Made by a program: the position numbers and the translations under genes. Under the pieces are notes generated by a model. The model was not told where the DNA came from. It did no database searches and worked only from the letters and a program-made list of their open reading frames with translations. From the NCBI GenBank assembly GCA_023388605.1, contig JAEWFX010000062.1:1-54205 (forward strand): DNA of 54,205 bases, given 5' to 3'. Shown in pieces: positions 1 to 7,985 of this stretch; positions within the stretch are counted from its first letter, which is position 1, and each line of letters begins with the position of its first letter. Source of the DNA: Bacillota bacterium (GTDB taxonomy: Bacteria > Bacillota > Clostridia > Saccharofermentanales > DTU023).

Positions 1-17
1 AATAAGCACTGCTCAGG

Positions 18-46
18 AGACTGTCGAATGACAGTCTTTTGTTTTT
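18..46 (+). terminator. Rho-independent terminator of the upstream operon
   Basis: An 8 bp perfect stem (AGACTGTC / GACAGTCT) with a GAAT loop is followed by a T-rich tract. It probably ends a transcript that enters the window from the left, whose gene is not visible. Confidence 0.85.
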
Positions 47-69
47 GTCCCATTTATTTCATGTATACT
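42..69 (+). promoter_or_regulatory. Possible promoter for the E2-like/protease/scpAB genes
   Basis: A TATACT hexamer at 64-69 resembles a sigma-70/SigA -10 element. The -35 candidate, TTTTTG at 42-47 with 16 bp spacing, is poor. The site lies just after the terminator at 18-46 and before the first gene at 106, where a promoter is expected. The call rests mainly on position. Confidence 0.35.
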
Positions 70-105
70 TATGTCGTTTGAACATTTTGTTTTTAGGGGA
101 TAGGT

Positions 106-1146
106 ATGTTTTTGTTTGGTAAAAAACGTAAGGACGGTAAACTGGTCACTGAAGGTGATCCGATGATCCACATCATGCCGTATGTGATGCGTGGTCGCAA
201 TGAGTCAGCTGTCTACTACACTAATACTATCGATATAGAGAATATTCAGAAATATATCCGTGAACAGCGCAAAAATAATACGCGTGTGACTCTGTTTAAT
301 ATTATCGTTACCACTATCTTACAGATCTTTTATACACGCCCGCACATGAATCGTTTCGTTGCTGGTAGGCGTTTGTATGACCACAATGATGTGGAGATTT
401 TGTATACCGTCAAGATAAGCATGAACGACAATAGCTATGAATCAGTCGCTCGTGTCAAATTTGATGGTGATGACAATTTGAGCTCAGTCACTGAACAGAT
501 GAATCAACAGATCGAAAAGATCAAGCAAGGCAGTGAAGGTTGGGATGATAAGCTCATCCATTTCTTTGCCGGTATGCCACGTTGGTTCTTGCGTGCAATG
601 CTCGGCTGGTTCCGTTGGTTAGATTTTCACGGTATGATGCCCAAGACTTTGATCGACATCATACCTATGTACTCTTCCATGTTTATATCGCACTTAGGCA
701 GTATCGGCGGCAATGCAGCTTTTCATCATCTATATGAGTTCGGTACCACATCTATTTTTATGACTATCAGTAAGGTGTATGAAAAACCGTTCAAGACCGA
801 AGATGGTGGTATAGAATGGCACAAGGTCATCGATCTCAATTTCACTATTGATGAGCGCATCGTCGATGGCTTCTACCTTATCAAGAGTTTGAAACTATTT
901 AATCAATTGTTGGAAAATCTCGAATTATTGGAGTATTCCCCAAATGAGTTGAAGGAATTGATCGACAAAGGGACAGTGCAATTCGGTCGCAGTAAGATCA
1001 ACATCGATTATGATAAAATCAAGAACAATGATAAAGACGAAAAGTCACATCACGATAAGAGTCCTCTAGAATTGATCATCGACCAAGAGGACTCAAAATT
1101 GAATAAACCAGTAGAAATTAGTCAGCCGGCAGATATAGAGGAATAG
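106..1146 (+). CDS. 2-oxoacid dehydrogenase E2-like acyltransferase homologue, catalytic His replaced
   Basis: The 346-residue protein resembles the trimeric CAT/E2 acyltransferase fold (2-oxoacid dehydrogenase acyltransferase, C-terminal domain). The region around SHLGSIGG and the later DERIVDGFY (residues 249-257) match the positions of the E2 substrate channel and the DHRxxDG active-site motif. The catalytic His of that motif is Glu250 here. There is no lipoyl domain or peripheral-subunit-binding domain, so it cannot be an ordinary pyruvate dehydrogenase E2. The tail after about residue 290 is charged and probably disordered. AGGGGATAGG supports the ATG at 106. The site-2 protease gene starts on the next base after its stop. 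It may be an acyltransferase with altered chemistry or a non-catalytic relative. Function unknown. Confidence 0.6.
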   Translation: MFLFGKKRKDGKLVTEGDPMIHIMPYVMRGRNESAVYYTNTIDIENIQKYIREQRKNNTRVTLFNIIVTTILQIFYTRPHMNRFVAGRRLYDHNDVEILYTVKISMNDNSYESVARVKFDGDDNLSSVTEQMNQQIEKIKQGSEGWDDKLIHFFAGMPRWFLRAMLGWFRWLDFHGMMPKTLIDIIPMYSSMFISHLGSIGGNAAFHHLYEFGTTSIFMTISKVYEKPFKTEDGGIEWHKVIDLNFTIDERIVDGFYLIKSLKLFNQLLENLELLEYSPNELKELIDKGTVQFGRSKINIDYDKIKNNDKDEKSHHDKSPLELIIDQEDSKLNKPVEISQPADIEE

Positions 1147-1836
1147 ATGTTTAATAGTTTTAATATTGTTGAGATATTATCTTCCATTTTGGTATACACT
1201 TTTTCGCTGTCAGTACATGAGTATGCCCATGCCCGTATGGCGTATAGTCTAGGGGATAGAACTGCTTTCAGCCTCGGTCGCATGACGATAAATCCTGCTA
1301 AGCACATCGATCCTTTAGGTCTAGTAGCTTTTATCGTCGCTCATATAGGTTGGGCGAGACCAGTACCTTTTAATCCAAATAATTTCCGCAAAAATATCAG
1401 TAGACGTTGGGGTACATTGCTAGTTGCCATCGCTGGTCCAGTCAGCAATCTGATCATATCGTTTGTATCATACTTTATATTCAATTTGATCACAGTGCTG
1501 TTTTTGTCACCTTATAATATGACGCAAGCAACTGCTGGAACTGCCGTAATTTTCACTGTCTTAGATGTGTTGAACTTCTTCTTTGTGTGGAATATTTGGA
1601 TTGCGGTATTCAATATGATGCCCTTTCCTCCGCTCGATGGCTTCAAGGTATTCGGTGCTCTATTGCCTGCTAGATTTTACTACCTTATCAGTCAGTATGA
1701 ACAACAGATTTATATCATTCTTTTAGTATTTATTATCGCTGGCAGGGGGTTATTGAGCAGATTATTGTACATATTTGTTTTGCCGTTATCTAGATTGATA
1801 GCCTATCCCATCGATTTGTTGTTCTCCTTGTTCTAA
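1147..1836 (+). CDS. Site-2 protease family (M50) membrane metalloprotease
   Basis: The 229-residue multi-pass membrane protein carries the zinc-metalloprotease motif HEYAH (HExxH, near residue 24) in its first membrane segment and NMMPFPPLDG near residue 157, the second conserved M50 motif that supplies the Asp zinc ligand. No PDZ domain is present, so it belongs with the small YwhC/SpoIVFB-like members rather than RseP, which is encoded separately at 16222. It would cleave substrates within the membrane; the substrate is unknown. It directly follows the E2-like gene, whose final codons hold the GAGGAA ribosome site, and precedes scpA by one base. An M50 gene next to scpAB is a common Firmicutes arrangement. 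Confidence 0.85.
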   Translation: MFNSFNIVEILSSILVYTFSLSVHEYAHARMAYSLGDRTAFSLGRMTINPAKHIDPLGLVAFIVAHIGWARPVPFNPNNFRKNISRRWGTLLVAIAGPVSNLIISFVSYFIFNLITVLFLSPYNMTQATAGTAVIFTVLDVLNFFFVWNIWIAVFNMMPFPPLDGFKVFGALLPARFYYLISQYEQQIYIILLVFIIAGRGLLSRLLYIFVLPLSRLIAYPIDLLFSLF

Positions 1837-1837
1837 T

Positions 1838-2578
1838 ATGTTGATCGATGATATTAAAATAGCTAATTTTTCTGGGCCGCTGGATTTGCTCTGGCAACTC
1901 TTGCAGGTCAATAATTTTGATATCAAAGATATTCCAATAGCTAAAATTACGGAACAATATCTGACGATTATTCATCGTGACATCGATAATATAGATCCTG
2001 AGCTCGCTAGCGAATTCTTGATTATGGCTTCTACTTTGATGCAGCTTAAGTCACAGATCCTCCTGCCGCAGCTGTCTGATGATGAAGATGAAGAAGATCC
2101 ACGTGAAGAGTTGACTATTAAATTATTGCGCTATCGACGCAATAAACTGATAGCAGAACAATTGTGCAATATGTACGAGTCAAATAGTGGTTCTTATCGT
2201 CGCCAGCCGCTCAGTCCCTCGGATCTAGGTATAGATATTGATGTTATTGAAGACAAACCAAGTAAGAACAAATTTCTAGATGCTGTTGAGCGTTTGCTCA
2301 GACGTAATGAAGAGAGATTCAGTGATCGTCAACAAAAATTGCGTAGATTATTGCGTCGAGAGACGTTTTCAGTACGTGACAAAATCAAATTCATCGCCGA
2401 TAAGTTGACTAAATTAAAGCAGTTTAGCTTCAGCGATATTTTTCCGCGTTCCAAGATGCCTAAAGGAGAGATTGTGGCAGGATTTTTAGCTGTCTTAGAA
2501 ATGGTCAAAAACCAGCGTATTATAGCCAAACAATCTAAACCTTTTTCAGAGATAACAGTGAGACGAAATAATGAGTGA
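1838..2578 (+). CDS. scpA: Segregation and condensation protein A
   Basis: ScpA is the kleisin subunit of the bacterial SMC condensin. Its N-terminal part (FSGPLDLLWQLLQVNNFDIKD, near residues 9-30) binds the SMC neck, as the family's FxGPLDLLLxLI motif does, and a C-terminal winged helix binds the SMC head. The 246-residue length is usual. A middle acidic stretch (SDDEDEEDPREE) is the flexible linker. No clear ribosome site precedes the ATG, which lies one base after the protease stop, so translational coupling is likely. The last 8 bases overlap scpB, whose product binds ScpA as a dimer. Confidence 0.95.
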   Translation: MLIDDIKIANFSGPLDLLWQLLQVNNFDIKDIPIAKITEQYLTIIHRDIDNIDPELASEFLIMASTLMQLKSQILLPQLSDDEDEEDPREELTIKLLRYRRNKLIAEQLCNMYESNSGSYRRQPLSPSDLGIDIDVIEDKPSKNKFLDAVERLLRRNEERFSDRQQKLRRLLRRETFSVRDKIKFIADKLTKLKQFSFSDIFPRSKMPKGEIVAGFLAVLEMVKNQRIIAKQSKPFSEITVRRNNE

Positions 2579-3146
2579 TAACAATGAATTCCTGAAAACT
2601 ACCATAATAGATGACGACGAGCTGAAATCATTGATTGAAGCTCTTCTATTCGCTGCTGCTGAACCTTTAGCGCTGTCGAATATTTGTCAGATTTGTGATA
2701 TGTCGCAAGCACGAGTGATGGACATATTAGCCTTACTAGAAGAAAAATACGCAGCCAAAGATTCTGGCCTTCAACTACGCAGTGTTGAGGATAAATATTA
2801 TTTAGCGACTAAGAGTCAATGGCAAGAGTACTTAGCTCGTCTATTCAGACCGGAACACAGACCAGCTCTGAGCAATGCCGCCTATGAGGTCCTAGCCTGT
2901 ATCGCCTACAACCAACCTTGTACTAGAGCACAGATTGAGCAGGTGAGAGGAGTCAATTCCGATACTTTAGTTTCTCGTCTGTTAGAACGTGGCTTGATCG
3001 AAGAAACAGGTCAGTTGGATTTGCCTGGCAGACCTGCAGTGTTTTCAGTTACAGAACATTTTTTGCAGGAGTTTGGTCTCAAAAGTGTAGATGATTTACC
3101 CACACAGGAAATGCTGATGTACGATATTCTAAATCAGTTGTCTTGA
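2571..3146 (+). CDS. scpB: Segregation and condensation protein B
   Basis: ScpB is the dimeric kleisin-associated partner of ScpA in the SMC complex. The 191-residue protein has the two winged-helix layout of the family: an N-terminal region with IEALLFAAAEPLALSNI (about residues 22-38) and a second half with the typical EVLACIAYNQPCTRAQIEQV (about 105-124), close to the family consensus ETLAIIAYxQPxTRxxIExIRG. The LPGRPAVFSVTEHFL stretch near the C-terminus matches the conserved GRPxLYGTTxxFL. The ATG overlaps the end of scpA by 8 bases, coupling their translation. No clear terminator follows; a new promoter begins within 15 bases of the stop. Confidence 0.95.
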   Translation: MSDNNEFLKTTIIDDDELKSLIEALLFAAAEPLALSNICQICDMSQARVMDILALLEEKYAAKDSGLQLRSVEDKYYLATKSQWQEYLARLFRPEHRPALSNAAYEVLACIAYNQPCTRAQIEQVRGVNSDTLVSRLLERGLIEETGQLDLPGRPAVFSVTEHFLQEFGLKSVDDLPTQEMLMYDILNQLS

Positions 3147-3156
3147 GTTTGGCGAT

Positions 3157-3185
3157 TTGATGAGATTTTATTTTTTTAATATACT
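3157..3185 (+). promoter_or_regulatory. SigA-type promoter for the biotin-dependent carboxyltransferase operon
   Basis: TTGATG at 3157-3162 and TATACT at 3180-3185 are separated by 17 bp. The start of transcription would fall near 3192, leaving a 5' leader of about 44 bases before the preferred start codon at 3236. Confidence 0.6.
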
Positions 3186-3235
3186 TGATGTGTTTGATTT
3201 GAGCTTTTATGAGTTCTAAATATCGAGGTGATTTA

Positions 3236-4699
3236 ATGGGTGCTAAACAAAGAGTTGAAGCATTTAATGCTAAACAATCTAAAGAATTTCAGAGCCGAAA
3301 TGAGAAAATTGTATCACGCCGTATTATGAGTTTGTTCGATGAAGATAGCTTCGTCGAATTCGCTAAATACTATGGTCTCGACGCTGAGTCTAAATTTCGT
3401 GAGCAGACCCCTAAAGACGGTATTACCACTGGTGTGGCCATGGTCAACGAATATCCAGTAATGGTGATCGCTCATGATCCCGAGATTCATTTAGGTTCGC
3501 TCGGCCTGCGTGACTTATCGAAGGCTACTAACGCTTTGAGTCGTGCTATCAGTATGGGTATCCCTATAGTATCTATGTTGGATTGTGCAGGAATTCAGAT
3601 CGATGAAGGTGCAGATACTCTTCTAGCGTTGTCGATCTTCAACGATATGTATCGTACTGCTAGCGAATGTAATCCTACCATCTCCTTGGTCTATGGTCCA
3701 GTTATCGGCTCCTTGTCCCTATTGCCGAGAATGTCGGCTTTTACCATTATGCATCGTGAGAAAGGTGCTATCAGTGTCAATGGACCGATGGTTGTGGCAG
3801 CTACAGAAGGTAAAGCCCCAGATCATCAGCTTTTGGCTGGCGGTGAAGTACAAGCAGCTTGTGGCGGAACTGATTTCTTAGTAGATAACGAAGAGGCTAT
3901 GGCCGCTGTTCTAGCTGATATTATCGATAAACTCAATAATGATGAACGAGATCTCAAGGATGATCCCAATCGTATCGAAGAAGAATTAGATCAGATCGCC
4001 ATGAATATGGACAGTACTGTAGATATGTCCAGGATTTTTGAATTGGTATCTGATCGCGGTAGTTTTGTAGAATTCAATTCTGCTTACGCCAGTGAGTTAG
4101 TTACTGGATGGGGTAAGCTCAATGGTACAACTGTAGGTTTTATCGGTTCTAACAGCGAGATCTGGACCGCTCCAATGTGTTGGAAAGCTAAGAGCTGTAT
4201 TGAAAAATTTGAGAAACTAGGAATGAGGTTTTTTAATTTTGTTCGCGGCACAGGTGCTGAGATCAGTTCTCAGGCAGAGCAAGCTGGTCTCAATCTAGCT
4301 TTAGCTGAGCTATCACGCAAACTGTCTTCCACTGGTTGTCTCGCAGCTAATGTCATCGTCGGCAAAGTATATGGCGTCATGTTCTCAACTCTGGTCGCTA
4401 GACCAGAAAGCAAGACTTGCCTGGTATGGCCGAGCGCAGAGATGTCCTTAGTTCCTTCTGATACCGCAGCTTCAATTCTTTACTTAGAGGAGATGAAGGG
4501 TGTAGATAATCCGCAAGCGAAACGTCAAGAGTTGGCAGATCGTTATGCGGAAGAAGAAGCCTCAGGTAGCGTATTCGAGAAACTTAGTTTCAGTTTCCAG
4601 ACCATCAGTCCTCGTGGTACCAGACTACATTTATATGCCAATGTTGGCTTGATGGACGAAGATCCAGATTTAGAAGAAATTAATTTTGCTGAATTTTAA
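3236..4699 (+). CDS. Carboxyltransferase subunit (12S / MmdA-like), divergent
   Basis: The crotonase-fold carboxyltransferase family (acetyl/propionyl-CoA carboxylase beta, methylmalonyl-CoA decarboxylase alpha, transcarboxylase 12S) is recognised over the whole 487 residues. The N-half runs from SRRIMSLFDEDSFVEF through LDCAGIQIDEGADTLL, and the C-half ends with a PRGTRLHLYA stretch. It would move a carboxyl group between an acyl-CoA and biotin on the carrier encoded next. The oxyanion-hole segments are altered: family SGGARIQEG reads CAGIQIDEG, and the C-half GGAY-type segment reads YGVMFS. The substrate is therefore uncertain. The ATG at 3236 is preferred over the one at 3209 because GAGGTG lies 5 bases before it. 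It forms one operon with the carrier and OadA-like genes. Confidence 0.8.
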   Translation: MGAKQRVEAFNAKQSKEFQSRNEKIVSRRIMSLFDEDSFVEFAKYYGLDAESKFREQTPKDGITTGVAMVNEYPVMVIAHDPEIHLGSLGLRDLSKATNALSRAISMGIPIVSMLDCAGIQIDEGADTLLALSIFNDMYRTASECNPTISLVYGPVIGSLSLLPRMSAFTIMHREKGAISVNGPMVVAATEGKAPDHQLLAGGEVQAACGGTDFLVDNEEAMAAVLADIIDKLNNDERDLKDDPNRIEEELDQIAMNMDSTVDMSRIFELVSDRGSFVEFNSAYASELVTGWGKLNGTTVGFIGSNSEIWTAPMCWKAKSCIEKFEKLGMRFFNFVRGTGAEISSQAEQAGLNLALAELSRKLSSTGCLAANVIVGKVYGVMFSTLVARPESKTCLVWPSAEMSLVPSDTAASILYLEEMKGVDNPQAKRQELADRYAEEEASGSVFEKLSFSFQTISPRGTRLHLYANVGLMDEDPDLEEINFAEF

Positions 4700-4719
4700 T
4701 AACAGGTAGGAGAATGTCT

Positions 4720-5112
4720 ATGAAAAAATTTAAAATCAATGTTAATGGCGTTGCATATGATGTTGAAGTAGAAGAGGTAAAAGGTACAAGTTCCAGCATG
4801 CCTCAAACAACAGCTCCGGTAGCTCAATCCACACCTGCTGTGGAGACAGCGACACCGGCTCCTACCGCAGCAGTTGAAGCTGCTCCTGTAGTGAGCGGGG
4901 CTGAAACTGTAGATGCACCAATGCCAGGCACTATCTTATCGATAGCTACACAAGCTGGTGCTCAGGTCAAGGCAGGAGATGTGCTGTTAGTTTTAGAGGC
5001 CATGAAGATGGAGAATGAAATAGTCGCTCCTCGTGATGGTGAAGTCGCAGCTGTACACGTAAACGTCAGCGCCGTCGTAGATGCTGGACAGGCTCTGGTC
5101 AGCTTAAAATAA
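4720..5112 (+). CDS. Biotin carboxyl carrier protein (1.3S-type)
   Basis: The 130-residue protein has an N-terminal segment typical of decarboxylase gamma and 1.3S subunits (MKKFKINVNGVAYDVEVEE), a Pro/Ala-rich linker (about residues 22-60), and a biotinyl domain with EAMKMENEI. Biotin would be attached to Lys96. It carries the carboxyl group between the two transferase subunits on either side. The ATG at 4720 is chosen because AGGAG at 4708-4712 lies 7 bases before it; the in-frame ATG at 4714 is too close. The size and layout are near those of the 123-residue transcarboxylase 1.3S subunit. Confidence 0.92.
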   Translation: MKKFKINVNGVAYDVEVEEVKGTSSSMPQTTAPVAQSTPAVETATPAPTAAVEAAPVVSGAETVDAPMPGTILSIATQAGAQVKAGDVLLVLEAMKMENEIVAPRDGEVAAVHVNVSAVVDAGQALVSLK

Positions 5113-5123
5113 TCGAGGTTACT

Positions 5124-6527
5124 ATGGCTAAAGTTAAGATTGTAGATACTATCTTACGTGATGCTCACCAGTCTCTGGCAGCTACTCGTATGACAACAGA
5201 GCAGATGTTGCCTGCCCTAGAGAGTTTGGATAAAGTTGGTTACCATGCACTAGAGTGCTGGGGAGGAGCTACTTTTGATTCGTGCATTCGCTTCTTGAAC
5301 GAAGACCCTTGGGAGAGATTGCGCACCATCCGTAAACATTGTCCTAACACAAAGTTACAGATGTTATTGCGTGGACAGAATTTGCTCGGTTACAAACATT
5401 ATGCAGACGATTTAGTTGAGTATTTTGTAGCTAAAGCTATTGAGAATGGTATGGATATTTTCCGTATCTTCGATGCTCTAAATGATTTCCGCAATATCGA
5501 GACAGCGATGAAGGCCACTAAGAAGTACGGCGGACATGCTCAAGGGTGTATTTCCTATACCTTGAGTCCTTTCCACTCGATCGAAAAATTCGTCGAAGAT
5601 GCTAAGCGTCTTGAAAGTATGGGTGCTGATTCCATCTGTATCAAGGATATGGCAGGTCTGTTGTTGCCGTACTCTGCTTACGAATTGGTCAAAGGTTTGA
5701 AAGAGGCTCTGTCTATTCCTGTAGATCTGCACACTCACTATACCAGTGGTACAGCTTCAATGGTCTTGTTAAAAGCCATCGAAGCTGGCGTTGATATCGT
5801 AGATACTGCTCTGAGTCCCTTGGCTCTCGGCACTTCACAAGCTCCGACTGAACCTCTAGTAGCTTCGCTGCAAAATACTGAATATGATACTGGACTTGAT
5901 CTAGAACTCTTAACTGATATCTCCAAACATTTTGACGGTATCCGCAAAGAGTGGTTAGAGTCTGGACGTATCAGCACCAAAGTATTGGGAGTTGATGTCA
6001 ACACCTTAAAATATCAGGTGCCTGGTGGTATGTTATCCAACCTTGTCTCTCAATTGCAGGAGGCTAAGCAGGAGGATCGTCTCTTGGAGGTTCTGCAAGA
6101 AGTTCCACGTGTGCGTGCTGATTTTGGTTATCCACCTTTGGTAACACCTTCTTCACAGATCGTCGGTACACAAGCTGTGCTCAATGTTCTGATGGGCGAG
6201 CGATACAAGATGGTTACCAAAGAAAGTAAGGGCATTCTCAAAGGTCAGTACGGTGCGACTCCTGCCCCTATCGACGACGAGTTGCGAGCACGTCTGCTTA
6301 AGGAAGAGAAGGACGATGTGATCACTTGCCGACCTGCTGACTTGATTCAGCCTGAGCTTGAAGAAATGAAGAAAGCGTCTGCTCAATGGCGTGAAAAAGA
6401 CGAAGATGTTTTGACCTACGCCATGTTCCCGCAAGTAGCAGAGAAATATTTCACTTGGCGTCAAGCTCGTGACCATAAGATTGACAACACAGTTGGAGAT
6501 AGCTCAAAAGCCATTCAACCAGCCTAG
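5124..6527 (+). CDS. Pyruvate/oxaloacetate carboxyltransferase subunit (OadA / 5S-type)
   Basis: The 467-residue protein is a DRE-TIM-type carboxyltransferase acting on the keto acid side: pyruvate plus carboxybiotin to oxaloacetate, or the reverse. It shows the starting VDTILRDAHQSLAATRM, the IKDMAG segment holding the Lys that is carboxylated, and HTHYTSGTA with the two metal-binding His. A PYC/OadA C-terminal region follows (about 290-440). There is no attached biotin domain, unlike many OadA proteins; the separate carrier at 4720 supplies it. No membrane beta subunit is encoded here, which favours a soluble transcarboxylase over a sodium pump. A terminator follows directly. Confidence 0.9.
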   Translation: MAKVKIVDTILRDAHQSLAATRMTTEQMLPALESLDKVGYHALECWGGATFDSCIRFLNEDPWERLRTIRKHCPNTKLQMLLRGQNLLGYKHYADDLVEYFVAKAIENGMDIFRIFDALNDFRNIETAMKATKKYGGHAQGCISYTLSPFHSIEKFVEDAKRLESMGADSICIKDMAGLLLPYSAYELVKGLKEALSIPVDLHTHYTSGTASMVLLKAIEAGVDIVDTALSPLALGTSQAPTEPLVASLQNTEYDTGLDLELLTDISKHFDGIRKEWLESGRISTKVLGVDVNTLKYQVPGGMLSNLVSQLQEAKQEDRLLEVLQEVPRVRADFGYPPLVTPSSQIVGTQAVLNVLMGERYKMVTKESKGILKGQYGATPAPIDDELRARLLKEEKDDVITCRPADLIQPELEEMKKASAQWREKDEDVLTYAMFPQVAEKYFTWRQARDHKIDNTVGDSSKAIQPA

Positions 6528-6550
6528 TTGATCAGTAAATTTTGATTCAG

Positions 6551-6579
6551 AGAGGTTGACTACGTCAGCCTCTTTTTTG
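6551..6579 (+). terminator. Rho-independent terminator of the biotin-dependent enzyme operon
   Basis: A 10 bp stem (AGAGGTTGAC / GTCAGCCTCT, one G-U pair) with a 3-base loop is followed by TTTTTG. It closes the operon begun at 3157. Confidence 0.9.
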
Positions 6580-6584
6580 TTAGA

Positions 6585-6593
6585 TGTTATACT
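6585..6593 (+). promoter_or_regulatory. Extended -10 promoter for cmk-plsC-ispH/rpsA
   Basis: TGTTATACT gives an extended -10 element (TGn plus TATACT at 6588-6593). No good -35 is visible because the terminator occupies that space. It sits 33 bases before the cmk start. Confidence 0.55.
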
Positions 6594-6625
6594 AGCAGAG
6601 CAATAATGTTTTACTAGGTGAGATT

Positions 6626-7306
6626 ATGGATAGATACATAACAATAGCTATTGATGGCCCTTCAGGTGTAGGCAAGACAACAATCGCTGCTAAAGTAGCA
6701 AAGATGCTAGGGATTATGCACCTAGATACCGGTGCGATGTATAGAGCCCTCGGACTTGCTGCTGTACGAGAGGGATTAGATCCGATACAACAAACGACAG
6801 CTCAAAGTATATTGCATGATCACAAGTTACAAGTTAGATTTATCGATAATTCTCAACATACCTTTTTAGATGAAGAGGATGTCACGGATCTTTTGCGTTC
6901 TGAAGAAATATCGATGGCTGCTTCTACGATCAGCAAGCATCAGTTGATCAGAGATTATCTCACCGATATACAACGAAAATTAGCTGAGAAAAATTCTTTT
7001 GTGCTAGAAGGTCGTGATATTGGTACCGTGGTATTGCCTTCAGCTACATTGAAGATTTTTTTGACTGCGAATAGCGATGCTCGTACTGATCGTCGCTACA
7101 GCGATCTCTTTAAAAAAGGATATACAGTAACCAAGGAAGAAGTGGCAGCTGATTTAGCTAGACGTGATAAACAGGACTCTGAGCGAGCCATTGCTCCTTT
7201 GCGTCAAGCAGAAGACGCTGTTTTGATCGATTCTTCCAATTATGAGGTGGAAGACACTCTAGAGCAGGTGCTGAAAATATTAAGGGAAAGAAATTTGATC
7301 TCATAG
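6626..7306 (+). CDS. cmk: Cytidylate kinase
   Basis: CMP/dCMP kinase transfers phosphate from ATP to CMP or dCMP, feeding CTP and dCTP pools. The 226-residue protein has the P-loop GPSGVGKTT at residues 10-18, the conserved LDTGAMYRALG, the VLEGRDIGTVVLP segment and the lid region with R(T)DRRY. Length is normal. AGGTGAG at 6616-6622 supports the ATG. The order cmk-plsC-ispH-rpsA is a familiar Firmicutes grouping. The promoter lies directly upstream. Confidence 0.96.
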   Translation: MDRYITIAIDGPSGVGKTTIAAKVAKMLGIMHLDTGAMYRALGLAAVREGLDPIQQTTAQSILHDHKLQVRFIDNSQHTFLDEEDVTDLLRSEEISMAASTISKHQLIRDYLTDIQRKLAEKNSFVLEGRDIGTVVLPSATLKIFLTANSDARTDRRYSDLFKKGYTVTKEEVAADLARRDKQDSERAIAPLRQAEDAVLIDSSNYEVEDTLEQVLKILRERNLIS

Positions 7307-7307
7307 T

Positions 7308-7952
7308 ATGGTTAACAGACAGCTAGAAGCCCAGTACCGTCTGTCGAATTTGTCTAATTATCCCAGGTATGTGCGGATAGTATCTCATTTGATTTATTTC
7401 GTTTTCCGCCTGCTGTATCGACCGTGTTATCATGGCCTAGAATATTTGCCGGTAAATGGCGGCTACATCTTCGCTGGCAATCATGTATCGCTATTTGATA
7501 TTCCAGCTATGCACGCCATCAATCCGCAACCTATTAAGTGGTTAGCCAAAAAAGAATTATTTAGCAATAGATTTACCGCAAAGTTATTCAGAGATTATGA
7601 AGCGATTCCGCTAGATCGTGAACATGCTTCGATCGATACTATGCGACAAGTATCATCTGTCTTGCAAAATAATGGAGTTCTTGGTATTTTCCCTCAAGGT
7701 ACCAGAGTAAAAGAAGAGGAAATAGCTGAGATTAAACCTAAAGCGGGAGTCGCTGCCATCGCCTTAAAAAGACGTGCGATGATCATACCGTTTAGTGTAC
7801 CTACGAAGATGCGTTTAGGTAGAAAAAATCATTACTACATCGGCCCAGCCTTTAGCCTGTTTTCTCCCCAAAGGCGTCCTAGTCCAGAAAATATGCAAGA
7901 ACTGAGCGATGAATTGCTTAGAAATGCTTTAAATTTGAGAGTTTCTCAATGA
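7308..7952 (+). CDS. plsC: 1-acyl-sn-glycerol-3-phosphate acyltransferase
   Basis: PlsC adds the second acyl chain to lysophosphatidic acid to make phosphatidic acid at the membrane. The 214-residue protein shows the catalytic block NHVSLFD (NHxxxxD) near residue 58, the substrate-binding FPQGTR (family FPEGTR, here Gln for Glu) near 128, and a hydrophobic N-terminal stretch (LIYFVFRLLY) for membrane contact. The start lies one base after the cmk stop. CdsA at 14172 would use its product, so two steps of phospholipid synthesis are in this window. Confidence 0.92.
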   Translation: MVNRQLEAQYRLSNLSNYPRYVRIVSHLIYFVFRLLYRPCYHGLEYLPVNGGYIFAGNHVSLFDIPAMHAINPQPIKWLAKKELFSNRFTAKLFRDYEAIPLDREHASIDTMRQVSSVLQNNGVLGIFPQGTRVKEEEIAEIKPKAGVAAIALKRRAMIIPFSVPTKMRLGRKNHYYIGPAFSLFSPQRRPSPENMQELSDELLRNALNLRVSQ

Positions 7953-7985
7953 TAGGACTAATAAAAATTTTTTAGAAGTGCATTT

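Noticed and set aside
3209..3235. Upstream ATG for the carboxyltransferase
   Set aside because: No ribosome site before 3209; GAGGTG is placed for the ATG at 3236.
6153..6476. Minus-strand open frame of 107 codons inside the OadA-like gene
   Set aside because: Antisense to a well conserved enzyme, with no start signal or family match.
5124..6527. Sodium-pumping oxaloacetate decarboxylase operon
   Set aside because: No membrane beta or small gamma pump subunit is encoded; the carrier and 12S-like genes fit a soluble transcarboxylase better.
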